From Anaerolineales bacterium (lineage in GTDB: Bacteria > Chloroflexota > Anaerolineae > Anaerolineales > Villigracilaceae), in the NCBI GenBank assembly GCA_016789025.1, contig JAEURC010000025.1, positions 1-64,000 of the forward strand: DNA of 64,000 nt, read 5' to 3'. This document shows, in pieces, positions 1 to 7,905 of the stretch (position 1 is its first letter; each line of letters opens with the position of its first letter). A model generated the notes under the pieces. The model worked only from the letters and a program-made list of their open reading frames with translations. It searched no databases and had not been told where the DNA came from. The translations under genes were made by a program, and so were the position numbers.

Positions 1-1
1 C

Positions 2-856
2 ACGTCCATTCAAGTGGGCGAGGGCGAGGGCATGTATCGCATGCACATCCACGTGCCGCTCGAAAAAAGATACGAGCCCATTGATTACATCATGGGGCTT
101 GGCACGATCACCAAAGTGGCGATGGAAAATTTGCTCGCGCAAATGGACGACATTCAAAAAAGCAAAGCGGGCGCGATCTCGTTCGCGCCGGTCGAACCGG
201 GGCAGATCGCGGTGGTGGTCGTTTCGCCGGGCGCGGGCTTGAGTCGCATCTTCGCCAGCCTCGGCGCGGCGGCGGTGGTCAAAGGCGGGCAGACGATGAA
301 CCCCTCCACGCAGGATATTTTGAGTTCGTTCGAAAATTTGCCGACCGATAAAGTCATCATCCTGCCGAACAACAAGAACATCGTCATGGCGGCGAATCAA
401 GCGAAGGATGTGACGGTGAAACAAGTCGCGGTGGTGCCGACTCGCTCCGTTCCGCAGGGACTCACGGCGATGCTCGCGCTTCAACCCGACGGGGAGGTTG
501 ATTCAGTCGCGGAGAAAATGATCAAAGCCCTAGCCGCCGTGAAGACCGGCGACATCACCGTCGCGGTCCGCAATGTGGAGATTGACGGCGTGAACGTGAA
601 AGAGGGACAGGTGATCGCGTTGCTCGACGGCAAGCTGGTCGCCTCGTCTAATTCGGTGGAAGAGGCGGTTGCGGTTTTCCTCGAAAAAGCAGAAGCGGCG
701 GAACACGAACTCATCACGTTCTATTCCGGACAAGATATGCCCAATGCCGAAGCCAATCGCATCGCCGATGTGATGCGCAAGAAATATGCAGAACAGGATA
801 TCGAAGTGCAAGAGGGCGGGCAGGAACATTATCAGTTTATTATTTCGGTGGAATGA
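2..856 (+). CDS. DAK2/FakA-family protein, C-terminal part (5'-truncated by window)
   Basis: This is the 3' part of a gene that begins before the window: the frame is open from base 2 and no start or Shine-Dalgarno site is visible. The 284 visible residues match the C-terminal half of FakA/YloV-type proteins. A segment around MHIHVPLEKRYEPIDY precedes a DegV-like region (VVVSPGAGLSRIFASLGA, then ILPNNKNIVMAANQA) and a final module ending in FIISVE. FakA phosphorylates fatty acids bound to FakB in the cytoplasm; the N-terminal nucleotide-binding DhaL domain would lie upstream, outside the window. The family call is good. The exact substrate is not shown by the sequence. Confidence 0.8.
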   Translation, partial: TSIQVGEGEGMYRMHIHVPLEKRYEPIDYIMGLGTITKVAMENLLAQMDDIQKSKAGAISFAPVEPGQIAVVVVSPGAGLSRIFASLGAAAVVKGGQTMNPSTQDILSSFENLPTDKVIILPNNKNIVMAANQAKDVTVKQVAVVPTRSVPQGLTAMLALQPDGEVDSVAEKMIKALAAVKTGDITVAVRNVEIDGVNVKEGQVIALLDGKLVASSNSVEEAVAVFLEKAEAAEHELITFYSGQDMPNAEANRIADVMRKKYAEQDIEVQEGGQEHYQFIISVE

Positions 857-883
857 TTTCGCCACAAAACGCATAAAACCCCA

Positions 884-951
884 GCCACGGATTACACGGA
901 TTTTCACTGATTTATAAAAAATAATCTGTGTGTATCCGTGCAATCTGTGGC
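884..951. repeat. Imperfect inverted repeat (CACGGATTACACGGATT type)
   Basis: The left arm GCCACGGATTACACGGATT is matched by a right arm ending AATCTGTGGC, giving a long imperfect hairpin in the spacer before the glycosyltransferase. The upstream GTG at 938 lies inside this element, so it was not used as the gene start. Confidence 0.75.
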
Positions 952-1006
952 AAAGAATTTCTTCAGGCAGATCAGAATTTTGCGCAAAACGGATAGCCAC
1001 AATCAC

Positions 1007-1987
1007 ATGTCTCCCTCCTCAGATTTCAAAAAACACAACATTGCCGTCGTCGTTCCCTGCTATCGCGTGGAGCGGGAGATTCAGTCCGTGTTGCAGGGAC
1101 TCCCGAAATATATCCAACACATCATCGTTGTGGATGACGCTTCGCCTGATTCGACCTCCGAGTTCGTCGCGGCGGCCGCCAAAAAAGATAAACGCATCGT
1201 GTTGATCCGCCACGAATCGAATCAAGGCGTGGGCGGCGCCATGGTGACGGGATTTCGCAAAGCCCTCGAACTCGGCGCGCAGATCGTCGTCAAAGTGGAC
1301 GGCGACGGGCAGATGGATACAACTCATTTACCCGAATTGATCGCGCCGTTGATCCACGGGCAGGCAGATTACACAAAAGGGAATCGCTTCCGCGATTTTC
1401 AGTCCCTGCAACAGATGCCGTTAATCCGCCGCATCGGGAACATGGGACTGGGTTTCCTCTCTAAAGCCGCAACGGGCTACTGGAATCTCTTCGACCCCAC
1501 GAATGGATTTGTCGCCATCCGTTCCGAAGTTTTGACGCAACTTCCCTTGAAGGGCGTTGATAAAAGTTATTATTTTGAAACTTCGATGCTGGCGAATCTC
1601 TACCTGCTCGGCGCGGCGGTGAAGGACGTTCCCATGCCCGCGCGTTATCGAAGCGAAGTGTCGAACATGCTCCTCCATCGCATCCTGTTCCAATTCCCGC
1701 CCAGGTTGTTCCGCACGCTCGTCAAGCGCATCATTCTCAAGAACTTCATTTACGATTTCACGATGGGGAGCGTATATCTTCTGGTTGGGACTCCGCTGTT
1801 CCTCTTCGGTCTGATCTTCGGCATCGTCAAATGGATCCAATACGCGAGACTCAACATCCCTGCGCCTACCGGGACAGTGATGCTTCCCACGCTTTCGGTT
1901 CTGCTTGGGATTCAGTTGTTGCTCGCGGCAATCGAGAACGATCTGCGGTCCGTGCCGAAAGAATCGTTGTCATCTCTATTAGAATAG
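1007..1987 (+). CDS. Family 2 glycosyltransferase with C-terminal membrane anchor
   Basis: Predicted GT-A fold transferase of 326 residues, of the type that moves a sugar from a nucleotide donor to a polyprenyl phosphate or glycan at the inner face of the membrane. The N-terminus has the usual IAVVVPCYRVE strand and an acidic VDDASPD motif. The metal-site region reads KVDGDGQMD, and DPTNGFVAIR is the acceptor-side motif of dolichyl-phosphate-mannose-synthase-like enzymes. Two hydrophobic stretches lie near residues 250-310 (GSVYLLVGTPLFLFGLIFG; a second around MLPTLSVLLGIQLLLAA). The ATG at 1007 is preferred over the GTG at 938 because the latter lies in a repeat and adds a non-conserved leader. 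It has no functional partner nearby, so the acceptor is unknown. Confidence 0.85.
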   Translation: MSPSSDFKKHNIAVVVPCYRVEREIQSVLQGLPKYIQHIIVVDDASPDSTSEFVAAAAKKDKRIVLIRHESNQGVGGAMVTGFRKALELGAQIVVKVDGDGQMDTTHLPELIAPLIHGQADYTKGNRFRDFQSLQQMPLIRRIGNMGLGFLSKAATGYWNLFDPTNGFVAIRSEVLTQLPLKGVDKSYYFETSMLANLYLLGAAVKDVPMPARYRSEVSNMLLHRILFQFPPRLFRTLVKRIILKNFIYDFTMGSVYLLVGTPLFLFGLIFGIVKWIQYARLNIPAPTGTVMLPTLSVLLGIQLLLAAIENDLRSVPKESLSSLLE

Positions 1988-2083
1988 CCGACGTTCTCTA
2001 ACGTCGGCGGTTTCTGTTGAAACTTTCTTTCTTTTGAATCAGCGAGATCAGCGTCCAAAACACATTGTGCGAGATCGTCAAGA

Positions 2084-2692
2084 TTATTTTTTCTCGCTCA
2101 ATATCTTCGTTAGCGCGTCCTTGAACGCTTCATACGGCTGAGCGCCGACGATCGCGTAGCGGTCGTTGATCACATACGTCGGCACGCCCGTCACGCCGAT
2201 CTGATACGCCCACCTCACTTTATCTGCTACGTCTGCCGTGTATTTTTCGCTTTCCACGTCGCGTTGCATTTCGTCCGCGTTCAAGCCCGCTTCTTCCGCC
2301 GCCGAGCGAAGCGTATCCCATTGACTTGGGTCGTATCCCTCCGCGTAGACTTTGCGGAAGATGATTTTGTGAAATTCATTTCCCTTGCCATGTTCGCGCG
2401 CGTACTCGGTCGCTTCGTGCGCGAGGCGCGTGTTGTACACTCGATCCGTCGAGCGGAAGGGCATCCCATACATCCCAGCGATGGAGGCCAGCCGTTCCTC
2501 CGAACCGTTGGCGCGGGCGCGTTTTATGTGTTCGGATAGATCGCGTCCCTCAGGCGGCGTATCGAAATACAAATAGAACGGACGCCACTCCACGTCCACT
2601 TGATATTCTTCTTTCAACCTCTCGACCACACCCTGGCCGACATAACACCACGGTCAGATATAATCAGAGAAGATGGTCAGTTTGAAATCCAT
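2084..2692 (-). CDS. DsbA/FrnE-family oxidoreductase, probable selenoprotein (UxxC active site)
   Basis: The ATG at 2692-2690 is preceded by AAAAGGACAAC, a good Shine-Dalgarno site, and reads MDFKLTIFSDYI, then UGA, then PWCYVGQGVVERL. Family members have CPWC here, so the UGA (2654-2656) replaces exactly the first catalytic cysteine. The frame then continues uninterrupted for 189 residues through a typical FrnE/2-hydroxychromene-isomerase-like thioredoxin fold. It includes the cis-proline region GVTGVPTYVINDRYAIVGAQ and a normal C-terminus. A stem-loop of bacterial SECIS type follows the UGA. The full product would be 202 residues with Sec at position 13. Starting downstream at codon 22 (GTG) would remove the active site. 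The selA, selB and selC genes are not in the window. The alternative is a point mutation or sequencing error of TGC to TGA. Confidence 0.82.
2622..2640 (-). promoter_or_regulatory. Candidate bacterial SECIS hairpin
   Basis: Read on the minus strand, UCGGCC pairs with GGUCGA (6 bp, one G-U) around the 7-nt loop AGGGUGU. The stem begins at the 14th base after the UGA at 2654-2656, and guanines sit at the second to fourth loop positions. This is the spacing and loop style of the E. coli fdhF element. It lies wholly inside the coding sequence, as bacterial SECIS elements do. Pairing was done by eye. Confidence 0.65.
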
Positions 2693-2898
2693 GTTGTCCT
2701 TTTGTATAAAACCATACAGGATAGACAAGATTCTCTCCTTGTATCTTACTCTCAAAGATTCTTTATGACAAAACCGCGTTATCAGCGGCAGAAGACTTCG
2801 AATTGCGAACTGCGTCAGGGTCGCGAAGGTTTGATGCCTTAAGAGATCAAGGTTTCCCTTTGTGTTCTTCGTGCCCTTTGTGGTAAAAAGGTTTACCC

Positions 2899-3915
2899 AT
2901 GAAAAACTTCGACCCAAAATACAACTCCATCCCCAAGACCGAAATCCACATCCACCTCGAAGGCGCGATCCGCACGCAGACGATCATTGACATTGCGCGA
3001 GAATACAAGTTGCAACTTCCATCGTATCAAGCGGACGAGCTGGAGAAGCACGTCAAAGTCTACGATCAACTACGCGACTTGGAAACCGTGCTGAAGGCGT
3101 TCGGAATTTTTCAAAACAGCATCACCTCCCCAAAAGCCGTCGAGCGGATCGCGTGGGAGTTGTTCGAAGATTCCGCCAAGCAAAATATCAAACTGTTTGA
3201 AGTGCGCTTCTCTCCCGACTGGGCGTTCAGCGGACACAACGTGGATTGGGATGCCTGCCTCGAAGGTCTGCTCCGCGCCAAAGCCCGCGCCGAAAAAGAA
3301 TTCAACATGGCGATCTGCTACATCGCCATCACCTCGCGAAGTTTGGGACCCGCGTCCTGCGTCAAAACCGTGGACTGGGTGATTCGGCATAAGGAGCATA
3401 TCCCCGCCATTGACCTCGCCGACAGCGAACGCGATTTTCCACTGCGCGAGTTCGTCCCCTCGATCATGAAAGCCAAAGAGGCGGGCTTGAAGGTCACCAT
3501 CCACACCGGCGAGGATACGCCCGCATCTTTCGTGAAAGAGACGATTGAACTTGCCAGCCCCGACCGCATCGGACATGGAATCCACGCGATTGAGGATATG
3601 GCGGTTGTGAATCTTATCAAAGGGCGCGGCATCACGCTCGAGGTCAACCCGTGGAGCAACTACCTCACCAATTCCGTCCGCGCGATCGAAGAGCATCCGC
3701 TGAAAAAACTATTCGACCTCGGCGTGAAAGTGACGATCAACTCTGACGACCCCGAAGTGTTGGAGACAAACCTCAACAACGAATATCGCATCGCGCATGA
3801 CGTTCTCGGCATGAGCATGGACGAGATCGCCGTTTGTAATCACAATGCCTATGAAGCGTCGTTCATCCCCGAATCGGAGAAGAACAGAGTTTGGGAAAGG
3901 TATTTTCAAACGTGA
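2899..3915 (+). CDS. add: Adenosine deaminase family protein
   Basis: Zinc-dependent amidohydrolase of 338 residues that deaminates adenosine or a related purine to the inosine form in the cytoplasm. The first metal ligands lie in the N-terminal motif EIHIHLEGAIR. The third ligand and catalytic region read VTIHTGED, followed by SPDRIGHGIHA, and the last metal ligand is in VTINSDDPEV. Length and motif order fit Add. Adenine deaminase and aminodeoxyfutalosine deaminase share this scaffold and cannot be excluded. The gene stands alone, upstream of a NUDIX hydrolase, with a repeat between the two. Confidence 0.85.
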   Translation: MKNFDPKYNSIPKTEIHIHLEGAIRTQTIIDIAREYKLQLPSYQADELEKHVKVYDQLRDLETVLKAFGIFQNSITSPKAVERIAWELFEDSAKQNIKLFEVRFSPDWAFSGHNVDWDACLEGLLRAKARAEKEFNMAICYIAITSRSLGPASCVKTVDWVIRHKEHIPAIDLADSERDFPLREFVPSIMKAKEAGLKVTIHTGEDTPASFVKETIELASPDRIGHGIHAIEDMAVVNLIKGRGITLEVNPWSNYLTNSVRAIEEHPLKKLFDLGVKVTINSDDPEVLETNLNNEYRIAHDVLGMSMDEIAVCNHNAYEASFIPESEKNRVWERYFQT

Positions 3916-4024
3916 ATGTCACCCTCCCGAAAGACATCGGGACGATGTGAGCGGCAGCGAAGGGTCTATCGTCCAACGATTAGAGACTCTTCGGTCGCAT
4001 GCAAACGCTCCCTCAGAGTGACAT
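3916..4024. repeat. Inverted repeat, TGTCACTCTGAGGGAGCG family
   Basis: It starts ATGTCACCCTCCCGAAAG and ends CGCTCCCTCAGAGTGACAT, and contains the shared inner motif GAGACTCTTCGGTCGCA. The same family occurs at 24195, 37850 and 45503. The last ATG of the element serves as the start codon of the following NUDIX gene. Confidence 0.85.
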
Positions 4025-4460
4025 GATAAAAACCATACGCGCCCGCTTTCTTGTCGCAGTGCATTTGTTTTTCTTCCGCGAGGATCAAATCCTGTTACTG
4101 CGCCGATTCAATACGGGGTTTCGGGACGGCGAATACAGCGTCCCTGCCGGGCATTTGGAAGGGGGAGAAACGGTCAAAGAGGCGGGAATCCGCGAAGGGG
4201 AGGAAGAGGTCGGCGTCCGAATTGAATCGGAAAATCTGATCTTCTCGTCGGTCATGCGCCGCATCGAAGACGATGAGCGCGTGGATTTCTTTTTCACGGT
4301 CAATCAGTGGGAGGGCGAGTTGTTCAACGCCGAGCCCGAGAAGTGCGACGACCTGCGCTGGGTGGATGTGAACGCGCTACCAGTGAATATTATCCCTTAC
4401 GTGAAGCGGGCGCTGATGAACCACCACAAAGGGATTCGGTTCGACGAATACAAGCTGTAG
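4023..4460 (+). CDS. NUDIX hydrolase
   Basis: Nucleoside-diphosphate-linked hydrolase of 145 residues. The Nudix box is complete: G-HLEGG-E, then TVKEAGI, then REGEEEVGV, matching GX5EX7REUXEEXGU, which binds Mg2+ and cleaves the pyrophosphate. The ATG at 4023 is the first codon giving the standard N-terminus (IRARFLVAVHLFFF). An ATG at 3999 lies inside the preceding repeat and is unlikely to be used. The substrate is not evident; it may be an oxidised nucleotide or NDP-sugar. The stop codon directly abuts the stop of the convergent GGDEF gene, so the two genes meet end to end without a spacer. Confidence 0.9.
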   Translation: MIKTIRARFLVAVHLFFFREDQILLLRRFNTGFRDGEYSVPAGHLEGGETVKEAGIREGEEEVGVRIESENLIFSSVMRRIEDDERVDFFFTVNQWEGELFNAEPEKCDDLRWVDVNALPVNIIPYVKRALMNHHKGIRFDEYKL

Positions 4461-5882
4461 TTAATCGTCCCTGCGGCGGCGATGATGGATGCCCTTATTT
4501 TTGTACATCTCATCGTCGGCGAGGCTGATGAATTTCAAGAGGGAAGATCCCGGCGCGCTTGTGGATGCGCCAATGGACACGCTTAATTCGGGTTCTCGAT
4601 AGTATTTGTTGTTCATCACCACCAGCGACCCCACGCGTTCGATCATTTCCTTCGCCGCATGTTCGTCTGCGCCGGGCATGATGAGGATGAACTCGTCGCC
4701 GCCGATGCGCGCGGCAATCGTCCCGTCTTCGATGCTGGCTTTCAACACTTCGGCTGTGCGGCGGATCAATTTATCCCCCGCGCTGTGACCGAACGTATCG
4801 TTTGCCAGTTTCAGCCCGTTCAGGTCTACGATCACGAAACTGACCGGGTCCTTGCGATTCGCTTCGAGGTCTTGCAGAGTCTCTTCGAAGAAAGCGCGGT
4901 TATATAAGGCGGTCATCACGTCGTGCGTGCCGAGGTAGCGCAAGTATTCCTCCGCCTTCTTTCGCGCGGTCACGTCTTGTAACGCCACCAACACCCAGTC
5001 GAAATCGTTTTCGTGCCCGGGCATCAACGTCCAATGCAGGTGCACGTTCACGGGTTCGCCCGTCAACGAATAATTGACGCCCTCGCGTTCGTAGTACGTC
5101 TTGCCGTCCCACATATCCATAAGTTCGTTTTTGAAATGCTCGCCCATGCTGTCGCGGAAAACTTTGCCGAGGTTTGCGAGCAACGAGTCCTTGTCCATTG
5201 CCTCGAACAGGCTGAGCGTTTTGCGGTTCACGTCGAGGACGCGGATCATGCCCATGAAGCGGCGCACAGCCTGAGGGTCCGAGTTGAGATGCGTTCGCAG
5301 GTCCGTCACACCTTGCGCGCGCAGAGAGTCGAATTCCTTTTTGATCGCCGAGTAGTCTTCTTCCCATAACGAGACCGGCGCGTACTCGAACAAATTATGG
5401 AATCGTTTTTCAGCCTGTTTCAAGGCGGTGATGTTTTCGATCGCCACCAGCACGCATTCCCACGTGGACTCGCATTCGGGCAAGATGCGCCAATGCAAAC
5501 GGATCTGCAGCACTTCGCCGTCCAGCCGATAGTTGACTCCATCGCCTGACCAATTCAACTCGCCGTTCCACAACGCCATCAATTCCGAACGCCAGTGCTC
5601 GCGCATTTCATCGCGGAACATTTTGTCGAGGTTGGCAAGCAATTCTTTTTCGGTCTTTGCTCCGAATAGATTCAACGTCTCGCGGTTGACGTGCGTTACT
5701 TTGATCAGCCCAAGGGTTGTATCAATGTCTTCAGGATGTTCATTGAGAAACGTATCCAAATCGCTCACCCCGCTTGCGCGCAACTTGTCGAAAAAAATTT
5801 TTATCCCGCTGTAATCCTGCTCCCACAGCGAAATGGGAGCCTGATCAAAAAGACTTTCGAAATGCTCTCCAGCCTTTGGCAT
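4461..5882 (-). CDS. Tandem PAS-like sensor with diguanylate cyclase (GGDEF) domain
   Basis: Cytoplasmic signalling protein of 473 residues with no membrane segment. Two homologous PAS-like modules, about residues 7-155 and 158-308, repeat the same landmarks (LFDQAPISLWEQDYS and LFEYAPVSLWEEDYS; KVTHVNRETLNLF and RVLDVNRKTLSLF). They are followed by a GGDEF domain with the intact catalytic motif ARIGGDEFILI, which makes cyclic di-GMP from two GTP. No RxxD inhibitory site precedes GGDEF, so product feedback by the usual I-site is unlikely. The internal duplication suggests a ligand sensed twice or dimer contacts. It is transcribed divergently from the S51-type peptidase gene. Confidence 0.9.
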   Translation of the reverse strand: MPKAGEHFESLFDQAPISLWEQDYSGIKIFFDKLRASGVSDLDTFLNEHPEDIDTTLGLIKVTHVNRETLNLFGAKTEKELLANLDKMFRDEMREHWRSELMALWNGELNWSGDGVNYRLDGEVLQIRLHWRILPECESTWECVLVAIENITALKQAEKRFHNLFEYAPVSLWEEDYSAIKKEFDSLRAQGVTDLRTHLNSDPQAVRRFMGMIRVLDVNRKTLSLFEAMDKDSLLANLGKVFRDSMGEHFKNELMDMWDGKTYYEREGVNYSLTGEPVNVHLHWTLMPGHENDFDWVLVALQDVTARKKAEEYLRYLGTHDVMTALYNRAFFEETLQDLEANRKDPVSFVIVDLNGLKLANDTFGHSAGDKLIRRTAEVLKASIEDGTIAARIGGDEFILIMPGADEHAAKEMIERVGSLVVMNNKYYREPELSVSIGASTSAPGSSLLKFISLADDEMYKNKGIHHRRRRDD

Positions 5883-5967
5883 GGCTATCTCTCCTTGGTT
5901 GGCTAAATTATACAGCGAGCGCGCGATTCACTTGTCGACAATTCTGAAAGAAGATAAGATTCTCGGC

Positions 5968-6654
5968 ATGGGCTTTTTACTCTTGGAAGGCGGAGCGGAA
6001 TTCGGCGGGCGGATGCGTGAACCGGACTTGCGCGCGCTCGAACTCGCCGGCGGATTCGACGCCCCGCTTCGCATCGTCCCTGCGGCTGCCTCGCCGGACC
6101 GCAACCACCTCCGCGCTGGAGGCTTTGGCGTCCGCTGGTTCAAGAGTCTCGGCGCCACGGATGTTGAATCCCTGCCGTTGATAGACAAACCCAGCGCGAA
6201 CGATGAAGGGATTGCAAAGTCTCTGCGCGAGGCGAAGTTGATCTATCTGCTCGGCGGCTTTACGCATTATCTCGCTCAAACGCTGAAAGACAGTTTGGCA
6301 TGGCGGGCTTGTGTGGAAACGTTTGAACACGGCGCGGTGATCACAGGCTCCAGCGCGGGCGCGATGGTGATGTGCGAGTTTTATTACGATCCGTATGAAA
6401 AGAAAATTCACGAGGGATTGAATCTGGTGAACAACTCGCTCGTCCTGCCGCATCACAACACGTTTGGCAAAGGCTGGGCGCCGTCGCTCTCGAAACAGAT
6501 TCCCAACGTCACATTGATCGGCATTGATGAACAAACAGGCATGATCAACGACGGCGAAAATGGGATGTGGAACGTCTACGGCGCGGGGGAGGTGACGTTG
6601 TATCGCGAGGGTCGCGTCGAAACATATCAAGTAGGAAAAACGTTTTCGGTTTAG
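5968..6654 (+). CDS. Peptidase S51 / cyanophycinase-like protein
   Basis: Class-I glutamine-amidotransferase-like fold of 228 residues. The nucleophile elbow is VITGSSAGAMVM, with serine in GSSAG as in dipeptidase E and cyanophycinase. LLEGGAEFGG opens the first strand, YLLGGFTHYLAQTL precedes the elbow, and VLPHHNTFGKG carries candidate catalytic histidines. The ATG at 5968 is chosen because the upstream ATG at 5881 overlaps the start of the divergent GGDEF gene and adds non-conserved residues. The likely role is cleavage of small acidic peptides; the substrate is not shown. A strong hairpin with a T-run follows the stop codon. Confidence 0.75.
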   Translation: MGFLLLEGGAEFGGRMREPDLRALELAGGFDAPLRIVPAAASPDRNHLRAGGFGVRWFKSLGATDVESLPLIDKPSANDEGIAKSLREAKLIYLLGGFTHYLAQTLKDSLAWRACVETFEHGAVITGSSAGAMVMCEFYYDPYEKKIHEGLNLVNNSLVLPHHNTFGKGWAPSLSKQIPNVTLIGIDEQTGMINDGENGMWNVYGAGEVTLYREGRVETYQVGKTFSV

Positions 6655-6658
6655 AATT

Positions 6659-6695
6659 AAGGTGACAGTCACGTTGAACGTGACTGTCACCTTTT
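6659..6695 (+). terminator. Rho-independent terminator (perfect palindrome)
   Basis: The arms AAGGTGACAGTCACGTT and AACGTGACTGTCACCTT are perfect complements separated by one base and followed by TTTT. It lies just after the S51-type gene and just before the exonuclease start at 6703. Confidence 0.75.
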
Positions 6696-6702
6696 ACCAA
6701 TC

Positions 6703-7512
6703 ATGTTCGATCTCTCTTCTGCTCGCTTTGCATTTCTCGATTTAGAAACAACGGGACTCTCTCCGTGGTTTGGCGACCGCGTGTGCGAGGTGGGGATCGT
6801 CGTCACAGATGGGAAGCGGATCAAGCAACAGTTTCAACAGCTGGTGAATCCTGAACGTCCGCTTTCGGTGGGGGCGGCGAGCACGAACGGATTGACGGAT
6901 GACGAGTTGTCGTCGGCGCCGCGATTCGCTGAGGTGGTTGAGTCAATTGTCGGCTTGGTGAATGAGGCGGTGGTCGTCTGTCACAATGCGAAGTTCGATC
7001 TGCAATTCCTCGACAGCGAGTTCAAGCGGCTCGGGCGCGATTTCCAAATCTCGAATTTGATAGACACGCTGATGATGGCGCGTCAATATTACGAGATGCC
7101 ATCATATAGTTTGGGGTTCATCGCCGAGTCGTTCCATCTGCCGATGGCGGTGAAGCACCGCGCGTTGGACGGCGCACTGGCGGCGCGGGGAATCTTTTTT
7201 GCGATGATGGAGCAGATGAAGCAGTTCGACAAGCCGCTCGATGAATATATCGGCATCTACAACTCGCCCGCGTGGCCCAACGAGGGCATCGAACTGCCGA
7301 CCGAACTGGGCGAGGCGATCTACAGCAATAAGCGGATGTTCATCAAATATGTGGACGGCGACGGCGAAGTGACCGAACGCTGGATCACGCCGAAGCAGGT
7401 GATGGGCTTGAAGGATTACGTCTATTTGCAGGCGTATTGTCACTTGCGGGAGGGTGAGCGCAGTTTTCGTTTAGATCGAATCACAGATGTACGGGTGGAA
7501 GAAGGGAGTTAG
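6703..7512 (+). CDS. DEDDh 3'-5' exonuclease fused to a C-terminal WYL domain
   Basis: Residues 5-170 form a DnaQ-type exonuclease. Exo I is FLDLETTGLS, Exo II is VVCHNAKFDLQFLDSEF, and Exo III is HRALDGALAARG with the catalytic histidine, so all DEDD acidic residues are present. Residues about 200-268 (IYSNKRMFIKYVDGDGEVTE; YVYLQAYCHLREGERSFRLD) match a WYL domain, a ligand-binding module common in regulators of defence and DNA repair. No HTH domain is present. The fusion suggests a nuclease whose activity is tuned by a small ligand or nucleic-acid end. There is no operon partner: a terminator precedes it and a hairpin follows. Confidence 0.8.
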   Translation: MFDLSSARFAFLDLETTGLSPWFGDRVCEVGIVVTDGKRIKQQFQQLVNPERPLSVGAASTNGLTDDELSSAPRFAEVVESIVGLVNEAVVVCHNAKFDLQFLDSEFKRLGRDFQISNLIDTLMMARQYYEMPSYSLGFIAESFHLPMAVKHRALDGALAARGIFFAMMEQMKQFDKPLDEYIGIYNSPAWPNEGIELPTELGEAIYSNKRMFIKYVDGDGEVTERWITPKQVMGLKDYVYLQAYCHLREGERSFRLDRITDVRVEEGS

Positions 7513-7526
7513 ACCTCAGGTCTTTT
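7512..7526 (+). terminator. Small hairpin plus T-run after the exonuclease gene
   Basis: AGACCT and AGGTCT flank a single base and are followed by TTTT, immediately after the stop codon. The stem is short, so this is a weak terminator candidate. Confidence 0.45.
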
Positions 7527-7643
7527 ACAGCGGGGAGACGTATCGCGTGTATACGTCAAGGCAAGCGCGTATGAGTTGATCATGTCTTATGAGAGCGTTG
7601 AATAACTTAACCATTTTCGGGAGTGACGATTGTGGTGTGTGAA

Positions 7644-7703
7644 GCCACAGAGTCCACAGAGATTTTGAGATTTTTTCTCTGCGGTCTCGGTGGTCTCTGT
7701 GGC
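7644..7703. repeat. Inverted repeat, GCCACAGAG...CTCTGTGGC family
   Basis: The outer arms GCCACAGAG and CTCTGTGGC enclose an imperfect stem. A second member of the family occurs at 21786-21850. It lies in the roughly 500-base spacer before the ilv block, which otherwise holds the ilv promoter, leader peptide and attenuator. Confidence 0.75.
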
Positions 7704-7753
7704 AAAGAGGTTTTTTACACACTTATTTCGCCACTCCTCCATTTTCCTGCCCC

Positions 7754-7781
7754 TTGACGGATTCATAAATCAGCCTATAAT
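7754..7781 (+). promoter_or_regulatory. Sigma-70-type promoter of the ilv/leu block
   Basis: TTGACG (7754-7759) and a perfect TATAAT (7776-7781) are separated by 16 bases. Transcription would start near 7788, about 12 bases before the leader-peptide ATG at 7801. Confidence 0.75.
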
Positions 7782-7800
7782 CGGGCGAAATTACGAACCC

Positions 7801-7905
7801 ATGAACACGCTTCTGTCGCTCTCCCTTATTGTCATCCTTATTGAGGTCCTTATTATTAAGGATCTATTTTCGGTTAGGATGGCAACGGTGAGAGTGAAGA
7901 AGTAA
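7801..7905 (+). CDS. Branched-chain leader peptide (ilvL-like)
   Basis: A 34-codon open frame starts about 12 bases after the predicted transcription start. Of its residues, 17 are Leu, Ile or Val, with a dense run at positions 9-19 (LIVILIEVLII). This is the composition of translated leaders that control ilv operons by ribosome stalling on scarce Leu, Ile or Val tRNA. The frame ends 24 bases before a terminator hairpin whose 5' arm can alternatively pair with bases inside the leader frame. Downstream lie ten genes of Leu, Ile and Val synthesis. A small membrane peptide is the alternative reading. The position between promoter and attenuator favours a regulatory leader. Confidence 0.75.
   Translation: MNTLLSLSLIVILIEVLIIKDLFSVRMATVRVKK

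Noticed and set aside
14-856. GTG at base 14 as the start of the FakA-like protein
   Set aside because: The frame is open to the window edge and the protein lacks its N-terminal domain, so the true start lies outside the window.
938-1006. N-terminal extension of the glycosyltransferase from the GTG at 938
   Set aside because: These codons lie within an inverted repeat and are not part of the glycosyltransferase fold; the ATG at 1007 is adequate.
7690-7800. Longer version of the ilv leader frame starting at 7690
   Set aside because: Its first codons lie upstream of or within the promoter (7754-7781); only the ATG at 7801 is downstream of the predicted transcription start.
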